Source: Ignavibacteriales bacterium (GTDB lineage Bacteria > Bacteroidota > Ignavibacteria > Ignavibacteriales > Ignavibacteriaceae). Taken from it: a stretch of 34,062 nt of DNA. The notes beneath the pieces were generated by a model. The model had not been told where the DNA came from. It ran no database searches and worked only from the letters and a program-made list of their open reading frames with translations. This document shows positions 14,371-22,837 of this stretch, in pieces. The stretch lies in assembly GCA_016707115.1 (NCBI GenBank), contig JADJIH010000012.1:1-34062 (forward strand), written 5' to 3'. A program made the position numbers and the translations under genes. Numbering within the stretch: position 1 is the first letter of the stretch; each line of letters starts with the position of its first letter.

Positions 14371-15942
14371 TTAAAACCGTTTAATCCACTTACGATTTAA
14401 GTTAAATACTTTCGGATAATCATACATTGAACACACACCGATTAGAGATGAGTACGGATTAAATGAAAAAGAGAAAATCATCCCACCCCAGCTTGGATTA
14501 AAATTTGCAACTTTTTCAAAATCACTAGTCCTAAAAATTGCAAAATCTGAATTTCCAGCAACTATAAATCTCTGATCCGGACTAATTTCTATCAATGAAG
14601 CATTTAAGTTAATTACTTTAACTAATGATAACGTTTGTAAATCCCAAATCTCTAAAGGTCCATATCCATAGTTAGTGCTTATTGAGGCAACTATATATAA
14701 ATATTTCTCATCGTCACTTAGTACAAAAGAAGCAACACCATACTCTTGTGGATCTATTAAATTAATTATATTTCCACTTAAAGCATCCAGAATGAGTATT
14801 TGAGTCCCTGTGTTACAATATATTTTGTCACCATTATAATTGAACTTTGCATCATAGATCTGAGAAATATTTTTTGACCATATAGAGTTGCCTGTTGATA
14901 AATCTACCAACCTAAGTATCTGATTGTTTTCATCCCAGATAAATATTTTCAATCCGTCAGGGGCAAACGAAAATCCAGTGGATGGGAAATTAATGACCTG
15001 ATCAATGTTTAATGAATTAACGTCAACTATAGAAACTGGGTTAGCAGAGCTCCAGTTATCTAGTATTCCTAATTTCGTTCCATTAGAGTTAAATTCTATA
15101 AAGTTCTGGGCAAAATTTGTTGTTCGATATTCAAAAGTCGTAATATCATAAAAACTAATATTCTCTACACAAGCACCAATTGCCAATAAATTGCTTTTTG
15201 GCGAAAATCGAGTTGATTGAGTTGCTAGGTGAGTATTTGATTGCCAATTTAGATAAATTTCTATTCCAAAGATTGTAGATATTGTTGTATCGCATCCAGC
15301 TTGATAGTATGAATTAAATGCTGTTACGCTAAACTCATAAACAATATTTGTATCCAAATCTGTAACAATAAACAGATTAATATCTTTTCCAACATTTCCA
15401 ATAACTTCAAAATTACTTCCTGGTATATTGGGTTTACGCATTTTTATTATAAACCCATCTTCTATAGTATTGCTATCAATCCAACTTAGTTTTAAACTCC
15501 CTGTATTTTGATGAACTACTGAAAGTGAGGTAGGCTTACTAAAAATATCGTGAGAATACCTAACCACTTCCGAATATGAATAATTATCGTTTGATGAAAT
15601 CGTTTTTATTCTATATTCATAGTGTGCATTTAAGGAGGGAATAAAACTATCAAAGTAACTTGTAGAGTTGGCAGGAACTTCTCCTACTTTGATAAATTCA
15701 ACGCTCGGTGCATCTCTTCGCTCTATTTCAAAGATTGATTCGCCATTACTATTATCAGACCAAGTTAATTCAATTCCCATGTCAACAAAAATAAATTTTA
15801 ATGATAAACTATCTATAGCTGTAGGTTTATAGTTATTACTTTTGGGATCATGAGGATTAAAATACTCTGGTTCTAAACTCTCTGTACAAGAATTGAACAT
15901 TAATAAAATTATAAATATGGAGAGTAATAAATATTTAAGCAT
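14371..15942 (-). CDS. Lipoprotein with two FN3 domains and a WD40-like propeller
   Basis: 523 residues. A signal peptide ends in a lipobox, L-M-F-N-S-C with Cys19, so it is a lipoprotein of the outer envelope. Two fibronectin-type-III-like domains follow (about 40-125 and 130-225), recognised by the L-x-W-x-D-N-S and F-x-I-x-x-R patterns and the Y-E-Y-R-I and Y-E-F-S-V strands. The second half (about 230-515) looks like a seven-bladed beta propeller with repeats such as F-S-P-K-S-N-L-L-A-I-G, F-N-Y-N-G-D-K-I-Y and I-S-P-D-Q-R-F-I-V-A-G. No catalytic motif was found. It lies 11 bases after the PEGA protein gene and is probably co-transcribed with it. A role in surface binding or cell-envelope assembly is a guess. 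Confidence 0.75.
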   Translation of the reverse strand: MLKYLLLSIFIILLMFNSCTESLEPEYFNPHDPKSNNYKPTAIDSLSLKFIFVDMGIELTWSDNSNGESIFEIERRDAPSVEFIKVGEVPANSTSYFDSFIPSLNAHYEYRIKTISSNDNYSYSEVVRYSHDIFSKPTSLSVVHQNTGSLKLSWIDSNTIEDGFIIKMRKPNIPGSNFEVIGNVGKDINLFIVTDLDTNIVYEFSVTAFNSYYQAGCDTTISTIFGIEIYLNWQSNTHLATQSTRFSPKSNLLAIGACVENISFYDITTFEYRTTNFAQNFIEFNSNGTKLGILDNWSSANPVSIVDVNSLNIDQVINFPSTGFSFAPDGLKIFIWDENNQILRLVDLSTGNSIWSKNISQIYDAKFNYNGDKIYCNTGTQILILDALSGNIINLIDPQEYGVASFVLSDDEKYLYIVASISTNYGYGPLEIWDLQTLSLVKVINLNASLIEISPDQRFIVAGNSDFAIFRTSDFEKVANFNPSWGGMIFSFSFNPYSSLIGVCSMYDYPKVFNLNRKWIKRF

Positions 15943-15953
15943 AATACATCTTG

Positions 15954-17096
15954 TTATTTTAATGGATATTTAATTTCTAACTGAGGTGTATTTATTCCAA
16001 GATTATGATTGTTCACTTCAATCAACTCCATATCAAATCCTTCTGTGTGGAAAACAAAAGCATCCAATACATTCAGTAAGTATGCGCCTATAAAACAACC
16101 TAAGTAAATATTTTTTTTATCTGCTGAAGAATTGACATCGTTTAATGCTTGTTCCATTACTGTTCTTAATTGAATTGCATCATTTTCATTTTTAGCATCC
16201 ATATAGTTTACTTTTGCAGAATTATAACTATCATACTTTTCCTTGTAATTACTATTCTCATTAAGAAATAAATACCCAAAAGCTACATTTGTTAAAAAAT
16301 ATAGCACACCTTTTATTTGGGCATCATCTGTAAATTGTCCAGAACCGGGGATGATCATTGATTCTAACATATAGACTGGTGTAAAGTAATCAGTTTTGTA
16401 TACAACAGAATAATATTTTTCCGGTTCAATTTTGAAATATCTTGAAATCGATTTTTCATTTTTCCAGCTTGCTTCAAATGTGGAATTGCCTATTTCAGTT
16501 TTGACAAATTGCTTATCGTCATTAAGTACCTCAATCCCATTAACTTTTAAGTTGATATCTAATCCATTGACATTTGAATTAACAAATCCATACTTGTATG
16601 TCAGATTATAATTCCATTTGGTTTTCTTTCTTTGAAAATTAAATTTTCTTTCATATTTGATATAATCATCTTTTTCAATTTTAATTTCATGCAATCCTAG
16701 AGGAATGATTAGATCATAAATTGGTGTTGTACCAACTAGGGAATCATTAAAATAAACAAATGCATTATCCGGCTTTGTTATGATTTCTAAAATAGAATGA
16801 TCGGCATTAAATAGAGGATATATTACCAATTCGCCCCCGTTATAATGAACGGTTTCAGAGAATGAGTTTTTATCATCAAGTTTTATAAGAAACGCAAGTT
16901 TACCAGGTGACTGATTTTTAAGAGTAAAAGGGGTTTTGCCGATTAAAGAACTATTTAAAAATACTTCGGCACCTGATGGATCAGAATTGATAGTTATAAT
17001 ATTTATTAACGAATCATTTTCTTGGGAGTAGATGTTACTAATTAGGACAATAAAGCATAAAAAAAGAATGAACTTAAAAAAAATATTATTCTTCAC
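15954..17096 (-). CDS. Exported PEGA-domain protein
   Basis: 380 residues from the GTG at 17096, which directly starts a signal peptide (K-N-N-I-F-F-K-F-I-L-F-L-C) and has a ribosome site AGGGGAC six bases upstream. An ATG 30 bases further out would add ten residues before the signal and is less likely. Two PEGA repeats follow: I-N-S-D-P-S-G-A-E-V-F-L-N with G-K-T-P-F, and I-I-T-K-P-D-N-A-F-V-Y-F-N with G-T-T-P-I. The C-terminal third has P-G-S-G-Q-F-T followed by hydrophobic segments, resembling the small membrane domain often joined to PEGA repeats in Bacteroidota. PEGA domains are thought to bind surface components. Function unknown. The FN3/propeller lipoprotein gene follows after 11 bases. 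Confidence 0.75.
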   Translation of the reverse strand: MKNNIFFKFILFLCFIVLISNIYSQENDSLINIITINSDPSGAEVFLNSSLIGKTPFTLKNQSPGKLAFLIKLDDKNSFSETVHYNGGELVIYPLFNADHSILEIITKPDNAFVYFNDSLVGTTPIYDLIIPLGLHEIKIEKDDYIKYERKFNFQRKKTKWNYNLTYKYGFVNSNVNGLDINLKVNGIEVLNDDKQFVKTEIGNSTFEASWKNEKSISRYFKIEPEKYYSVVYKTDYFTPVYMLESMIIPGSGQFTDDAQIKGVLYFLTNVAFGYLFLNENSNYKEKYDSYNSAKVNYMDAKNENDAIQLRTVMEQALNDVNSSADKKNIYLGCFIGAYLLNVLDAFVFHTEGFDMELIEVNNHNLGINTPQLEIKYPLK

Positions 17097-17552
17097 TTGA
17101 AAGTCCCCTATCAAAAGAATGGTCAATAATTTTATTTAGTAATAATTCTAAAGTAAAATTAGTAAAGAAAATTGTAAACAAAAATGAATGACTATATAAA
17201 ATAAATGTATTCTAAAGTGTGTCTCAATATTTTTTCAGCTCTTTTATTTCAAATGCTTTCCCGCTTTGATGTATGGTTCAAATCTTTCAAAAATAAAAAG
17301 TTCCCATACCTTTTCTACAATTGCAGGCATTCCTTCTTCCATTTCACCGGAACCGTGAACAGAAACTTTCATTAATGTTGAATCTTATACTTTTTATATA
17401 CCACAACTTGATTGGTTTCAATAAATATCAGAAAAACACGACTTCCGTACAAATGTAAAATAAAGTTTAGTTACCTGTCACTTTATTCCGTGTCATAACA
17501 CTTAATGATAGAACGAATAAAAATAATAACTCAACAAACAAAGGAGTCAGTC
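17097..17552. other. Intergenic region with one doubtful 42-codon reading frame
   Basis: A 456-base gap between divergent genes. On the minus strand a reading frame at 17372-17244 would encode 42 residues beginning M-K-V-S-V-H-G-S-G-E-M-E-E-G. Its composition looks protein-like and it might be the remnant of a longer gene, but I recognise no family and see no ribosome site. A ribosome site AAAGGAG for the downstream lipoprotein is at about 17540-17546. The rest is AT-rich and without features. Confidence 0.35.
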
Positions 17553-18044
17553 ATGTTAAAGCACATTTTATTTTCGCTGTTTCTATCAGGAACAATTTTA
17601 TTAACCGCTTGTTCTGAAAGCTCAACTACAGCACCAACAAGTGGCGGGCAGGATGATGTTATTTCAAAAACTACCACAATGACAAAAGGCAGCGGTTCAG
17701 TACTTTCAACTGTAAAGAATGATGATACACAACATTGGGAAGTTAGAGTTGATATGCTTGGTGATGGCGGCATTGTAAAATTCGAGTATCAATTAAACTC
17801 AAATGAATTAAGAGAAGTGAAAGGTTTGTCATCATCATTTGAGTATGAAATTGAACCGGGAAATGGATTGATAAATTATTCAACTGCAAAAAGTATCGCG
17901 CTTGGTGCGGTTAACGGAAATATTATCGAATGGAAACTTGAAAAAGATCTAAGTGACAATATGTGGCAGTACAGGTTTGAAATTGGTACCGCAGAGGTAC
18001 GAATAAATGCAGCTAATGGTAATATCGTAAGAATTAAAAACTAA
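17553..18044 (+). CDS. Small PepSY-like lipoprotein
   Basis: 163 residues from the ATG at 17553, chosen because AAAGGAG lies just upstream and the signal peptide begins there; an upstream ATG at 17505 has neither. The signal ends in a lipobox, L-L-T-A-C (Cys20), followed by a Ser/Thr-rich linker. The C-terminus looks like a PepSY domain: Y-S-T-A-K-S-I-A-L-G-A-V-N-G near 120-133 and the closing V-R-I-N-A-A-N-G-N-I-V-R-I-K. PepSY domains are thought to inhibit peptidases or to bind peptidoglycan-related targets in the envelope. The next gene encodes a secreted C69 peptidase, but a hairpin terminator lies between, so a joint role is only a possibility. Confidence 0.75.
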   Translation: MLKHILFSLFLSGTILLTACSESSTTAPTSGGQDDVISKTTTMTKGSGSVLSTVKNDDTQHWEVRVDMLGDGGIVKFEYQLNSNELREVKGLSSSFEYEIEPGNGLINYSTAKSIALGAVNGNIIEWKLEKDLSDNMWQYRFEIGTAEVRINAANGNIVRIKN

Positions 18045-18054
18045 GCCCTCCACC

Positions 18055-18088
18055 TAAGAGATGTTAAGTAAAAACTTAACATCTCTTA
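18055..18088 (+). terminator. Hairpin after the PepSY-like lipoprotein gene
   Basis: A perfect 15-bp stem (18055-18069 with 18074-18088, core AAGAGATGTTAAG) closes a loop of four A. It begins 10 bases after the stop codon. No long T tract follows, so efficiency is uncertain. Confidence 0.7.
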
Positions 18089-18189
18089 TCCATAAATTTC
18101 AAACAATCATAATTTTTCCATTCCCAAATTAACCCCATTTACTTATCTTTTCGGCAACATTTTTTAATGATTTTTAACAAGGATTTGTT

Positions 18190-19949
18190 ATGATGAAAAA
18201 AATTCTTCTCACGGTTTTTATTGGTGCAATTTTAGTTTTTACTAATGAAACTTATTCCTGTACAAATTTTATTATCACAAAAGGGGCAAGTGTTGATGGC
18301 TCAGTTATGATTTCTTACACTGCTGATTCTTATGAAGCATACGGTGAACTTTATCATTACCCTGCTGCGATTTATCAAAACGGAGCCTGGTTAGAAATTT
18401 ACGAATGGGATACAGGAAAATATTTAGGAAAAATTCCACAAGCTTCGGTTACTTATAATGTAATCGGAAATATGAATGAACATCAAGTTGTTATCGGTGA
18501 AACTACTTTTGGCGGAAGAGAAGAACTTGGCACACCAAACGGAATTCTTGATTACGGAAGTATGATTTACATTGCATTACAACGAAGTAAAACTGCAAGG
18601 GAAGCAATTAAGGTTATGACTGATCTTGTTAGTGAGTATGGTTATTACAGCAGCGGCGAATCATTTTCAATTGGCGATGCAAATGAAGCTTGGATTCTTG
18701 AGTTAATTGGTAAAGGTGAAGGTAACAAAGGGGCTGTTTGGGTAGCAGTAAAAATTCCGGATGGAAATATTTCTGCTCATGCAAATCAATCGCGCATAAC
18801 AACTTTTCCATTAAATGATTCTGAAAATTGTTTGTACTCACCTGATGTAATTTCTTTTGCACGAGAGAAAGGTTATTTCTCAGGTAAAGATTCTGAGTTT
18901 GATTTTTCAGCAGCTTATGCTCCATTAGATTTTGGTGCAATTAGATTTTGTGATGCACGAGTTTGGTCTTTATTTAGAAGATGTAACTCAAGTATGGAAA
19001 AATATATTTCATATGTTAAAGGCGAATCTTTAGAGAGAATGCCGTTATCTATAAAGCCTGATAAAAAATTATCTGTGCACGATGTTATGGGTTTAATGCG
19101 TGATCATTATGAAGGAACTGAACTTGATATGACCAAAGGAATCGCAGCCGGTCCTTATCAAATGCCTTACAGATGGAGACCATTAACGTGGAAATACAAC
19201 GGTGAAGAATATTTTCATGAGCGTCCAATTTCAACTCCACAAACCGGATTTTCATTCGTGTCTCAGGCACGTGCTCATTTACCTCGAGAAGTTGGCGGTG
19301 TTTTTTGGTTTGGTGTTGATGATACTTACTTTACTGTTTATACTCCAATGTATGCTTCGATGACAAAAACACCATCCAATTATTCTAAAGGAGTCGGTTC
19401 TTTATCTCAGTTTACCTGGGATTCGGCGTTTTGGGTTTTTATTTCGTTGCAAATTTTTCTTATCCAAGATATTCAATTGTTATTGATGATGTGAAGAAAA
19501 CACAAAATGAAATTGAAGGAAAATATTTTGCACAACAGGAAAACATTGAATCAACAGCTTTATCACTTCTTAAAAATTCTAAAGGCGAAGCAATTGAGTA
19601 TCTTACAAACTATTCTGTTTCATCCGCTGAACAAACTTATAAAACATGGAAACAGTTTGGCGAACATTTGATTTTGAAGTATATGGATGGATTATCCAAA
19701 ACTGAATTTTTTAAACCCAAAAATATTGGATATCCTGAAGAGGTTAAGAAAATGATTGTTGATGAATCCGGCGAATCTTTAAAGATGAAGAGCATAATAA
19801 CTGATCAGACATATTCTTACAACGAGAGTGTTAAAAAAGCTGATGAACTACTTAATGAAAAAAAATATGATGAGGCAAAGTCATTTTATGAAAAAGCTTT
19901 GGTAATCAAACCAAATGAAAATTATCCAAAAGAAAAATTGATAAAATAA
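18190..19949 (+). CDS. C69-family (U34) dipeptidase-like peptidase, one frameshift
   Basis: About 586 residues when one missing base near 19441 is allowed for. A signal peptide (M-K-K-I-L-L-T-V-F-I-G-A-I-L) ends so that Cys24 would become the first residue: C-T-N-F-I-I-T-K-G-A-S-V-D-G-S. In this N-terminal-nucleophile family that cysteine is catalytic and cleaves dipeptides or short peptides outside the cytosol. Y-T-A-D-S-Y follows as expected. The frame breaks inside the motif W-V-F: an added A gives W-V-F-N-F-V-A-N-F, and the second part runs on in the shifted frame to a helical C-terminus with a TPR-like end (A-K-S-F-Y-E-K-A-L). The first part alone would stop at 19494. A single-base sequencing error is the simplest reading. 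Family call is strong, substrate is not known. Confidence 0.85.
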
Positions 19950-20016
19950 ATTCAATACTAAGTTCAATTGAAGAATTACATAAAAACACATTTTAACAAA
20001 TAAATATAGAATCATT

Positions 20017-20264
20017 ATGAAAGAGCAAACAAACCCTGAAATAACTTTTGAAAGTGAAATAAAATTTCTTGATCTTATTTATACAGATATGTTAGAATCA
20101 ATTCATCAAAAACCTGATGAAAATGATATTGAAGCCTTATGAGGCTGTATATGGATAACATCTGGGGAGTTTTCAATCGCACTGTATTTCGAGTTACCGA
20201 AATAAAAAATAGCCTCCAGAAAAATCAAAAGCTTATTCACGAAACCTGGAATCCGCCAGCCTAA
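20017..20264 (+). pseudogene. Small unknown gene, broken or two overlapping frames
   Basis: A frame starting at 20017 encodes 41 residues (M-K-E-Q-T-N-P-E-I-T-F) and stops at 20142. A second 41-residue frame starts inside its stop (ATGA at 20139) and ends at 20264 (closing E-T-W-N-P-P-A). Read as one with an added base at about 20138, it would be a protein of about 82 residues, helical and charged. The join looks smooth (E-A-L-M-R-L-Y-M-D-N-I-W). Single-base losses occur in neighbouring genes, so a broken small gene is more likely than true overlap. No family recognised and no obvious ribosome site. Confidence 0.4.
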
Positions 20265-20278
20265 AAATTCAATTCAGT

Positions 20279-20348
20279 TGTCATTCCCACGAAAGTGGGA
20301 ATCCAACTCTACTAGATAAATGGATTCCCGTTTACACGGGAATGACAA
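20279..20348. repeat. Palindromic repeat of the gtcattcccacgaaagtggg type
   Basis: Terminal arms TTGTCATTCCC (20279-20289) and GGGAATGACAA (20338-20348) are exact complements. Inside, GGGAATCCA and TGGATTCCC pair again. Each arm also folds on itself (CCCACGAAAGTGGG; CCCGTTTACACGGG). The result is a cruciform-like element with a 15-base centre. It lies between the small broken gene and the methylmalonyl-CoA mutase promoter. Similar repeats are scattered in many bacterial genomes. Confidence 0.7.
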
Positions 20349-20416
20349 TTAAGAATATCCATTATTTTAGACTTACATTTTTAATCATTTCATTCTCTCT
20401 TTCGCTCCAAATTTTG

Positions 20417-20424
20417 TAGTTTTG
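20417..20424 (+). promoter_or_regulatory. Possible Bacteroidota-type -7 box before mutA
   Basis: TAGTTTTG matches the TAnnTTTG -7 consensus of Bacteroidota promoters and lies 32 bases before the mutA start. A good upstream -33 TTTG is not present at the right distance, so the call is tentative. The ribosome site TTAGGAG follows at about 20444-20450. Confidence 0.35.
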
Positions 20425-20455
20425 ATACGCACATTTTTAGAATTTAGGAGTTACA

Positions 20456-22610
20456 ATGGCTCAAGAAGTAAAACTCGGTGATAAACCTGATCTAATAAAA
20501 GATTTTCCAGTTCTTAGTTTTGATGATTGGAAAAAACAGGTTGAAAAAAGATCTCAAAGGCGAATCATTCGATAAAAACTTATCACAAAAACTTATGAAG
20601 AAATATATCTTCAACCACTTTATACATCAAACGATATAAAAGATCTTCCGCAAATAAATAATTTACCCGGCTTTCAAAATTATCTTCGCGGTAGTAATGT
20701 TTCCGGATATACTTCCAGAAGTTGGGAGATTGCACAAGAGTACAATCAATCACTTCCGGAAGATTTGAATGAAGCTTTGCGCTCTGATCTTAAGCGTGGA
20801 CTGAATTCTATTAATATCGTTTTAGATAATCCTACCCAGCTTGGAATTGATGCAGATCAATCTAAAACAGGAGAAGTTGGAAAAGATGGATTATCGATTT
20901 CCGGTGTTAGAAAAATGCAAGTTTTGTTTAAAGATATTGATCTAACAAATCAGCCAATAAATATTTCCGGTGGTTTTCATCACTTCCAATCACACTTCTT
21001 TTACAGCTTATGCAAATGAAACTAGAACTAGTTTAATGAATATTAAAGGATCAATCACTTCTGATCCTTATGAATATTTATTAACTAAAGGTGATTTACC
21101 AATTTCATTAAAGCAAATTTTTGATGAGATGAAACTTGCAACGGAATTGATGATCAAATCAAACTCACCAATAAAAACAATCGGAGCAAGTGGATTACCA
21201 TTTAATAATGCTGGTGCAAACGCTGTTCAGGAATTAGCATTTACACTCGCAACCGCAGCCGAATATTTAAATGAAATGATTGAACGTGGATTAAAAGCTG
21301 ATGATGTTGCAAAAAGAATTAAATTTACATTTGGAATCGGATCATTCTACTTTATGGAAATTGCAAAACTTCGTGCTGCAAGATTATTATGGAGTAAAAT
21401 TCTTGAGGCTTATATCATAAAAGAAGAAAATCAAAAAATATTTATTCATGGTAAAACTTCGCAATTCAATCAAACTTATTTTGATCCTTTTGTAAATTCA
21501 CTTCGCACAACAACAGAAGCATTTTCCGCCATTGTTGGTGGAGTTGATTCGATTCAAACAAATCCTTACGATGAATCTTTTAATGATTCTGATGATTTTT
21601 CAAGACGACTTGCACGCAATACGCAGATTATTCTTAAAGAGGAATCACATCTTGAACAGGTAATTGATCCAGCTGGTGGTTCTTACTTTGTAGAAAAGTT
21701 AACTGATGATATTGCAAATGCTGCCTGGAAATTATTCCAAACTATTGAAGAAAAAGGTGGAATGTTAAAAGCTATTAAATCAGGATTTGTTCAAGATGAA
21801 ATTGCAAAAGTTGCTGAAACAAAAAAGAAAGATTTTGCAAAACGTAAATCAGTTTTGGTTGGAACAAATATGTATGCAAATCCAAAAGAAGAGATGCTTG
21901 AGATAAAGAATAAAGATCTGAATGCAGTTTATAAAAAACGTGTTGAGTACATTCAGAAATACAGAGTTAACGGCGATAACAAAAAACATAATAGTATTCT
22001 GGATAAACTTCAGAAAATTGCTGATACAAAATCTTATGAATTAATTGACAGTGCTGTTGATGCATTTCTTGAAGGTGCTTCACTTGGAGAAGTATCTAAG
22101 TCAATTCGTGCTTCTGGAGAAAAAGGATTTTCTGTTAATCCATTAATTCAATTTCGACTTTCAGAAATGTTTGAAGAATTGAGAATAGCATCTGAAAATT
22201 TTAAAAAGAAAACTGGAAGCAAGCCAAAAGTATTTCTTGCAACAATGGGTCCACTAAAACAGTTTAAAGGAAGAGCAGATTTCTCTCGTGCTTTTTTTGA
22301 AGTTGGCGGATTTGAAATAATCTATCCAAATGGATTTGCAACCACTGATGAAGCTCTTAAATCAGCAATTGATTCAAAAGCTCAAGCTGTAGTTATTTGC
22401 TCAACTGATGATACATATCCGGAACTTGTTCCTGCAATCGTAAAAGGAATAAAAGAAAAATCAAAAGATGTTGCAGTCATACTGGCTGGTTATCCAAAAG
22501 ATCAGATTGAAGAACATAAAAAATCAGGAGTTGATGATTTTATTTATCTCGGAGCAGATGCGCATCTAGTCTTGAGTACATTGTTGAAAAAAATTGGAGC
22601 TATTGCTTAG
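20456..22610 (+). CDS. mutA: Methylmalonyl-CoA mutase, small (beta, non-catalytic) subunit, four frameshifts
   Basis: Read as one gene of 718 residues. The enzyme interconverts succinyl-CoA and methylmalonyl-CoA in propionate metabolism, with adenosylcobalamin on the large subunit. Evidence: N-terminal L-R-G-S-N-V-S-G-Y-T-S-R-S-W-E-I-A-Q-E-Y, then G-I-G-S-F-Y-F-M-E-I-A-K-L-R-A-A-R and D-P-A-G-G-S-Y-F-V-E. The C-terminal cobalamin-like domain has G-P-L-K-Q-F-K-G in place of the D-x-H-x-x-G motif, as expected for the beta subunit. Indels inferred: one A too many near 20547, one A missing near 20583, one T missing near 20977 and one T missing near 21033. With these corrections the span is exactly 719 codons. 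The family alignment continues across each break. The large-subunit gene follows. Confidence 0.88.
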
Positions 22611-22837
22611 ATAATGTTCGAGGTTAAATGCTCATTTTCAATGGAGGAAGAAGATGGTAAGATTATAATTAATATTTTTTTGGTGTGGGCTGGGTTTTTT
22701 GTTAAATAAAATTTAATTAATTTTTTTATTGAGGAGGGGGTTAGAGTAATTATTTAAACAAAATTGATGAACTAATTAAATTATTAACGGGATTGTTAAG
22801 AAACTCAATCAATTTTAAACATTGAAATTAAATCTAA
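22611..22837 (+). other. Gap between mutA and mutB
   Basis: About 227 AT-rich bases with G-rich patches. No coding frame convinces; a 22-codon hydrophobic frame near 22643 is not supported. In related genomes the two mutase genes are commonly adjacent with little gap, so this spacer is longer than expected and probably also holds the damaged start of mutB. A weak inverted repeat, AAATTGAT (22761-22768) with ATCAATTT, is present. Confidence 0.4.

Noticed and set aside
17244..17372. 42-codon frame on the minus strand as a real gene
   Set aside because: Protein-like composition but no ribosome site and no recognised family; kept only as a note in the intergenic entry.
20350..20455. Cobalamin riboswitch upstream of mutA
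   Set aside because: The leader is only about 105 bases and shows no B12-box-like conserved text or long pairing; nothing beyond a promoter-like box could be supported.
22643..22711. Short hydrophobic frame between mutA and mutB
   Set aside because: 22 codons, no good ribosome site, and low-complexity AT-rich sequence; chance frame.
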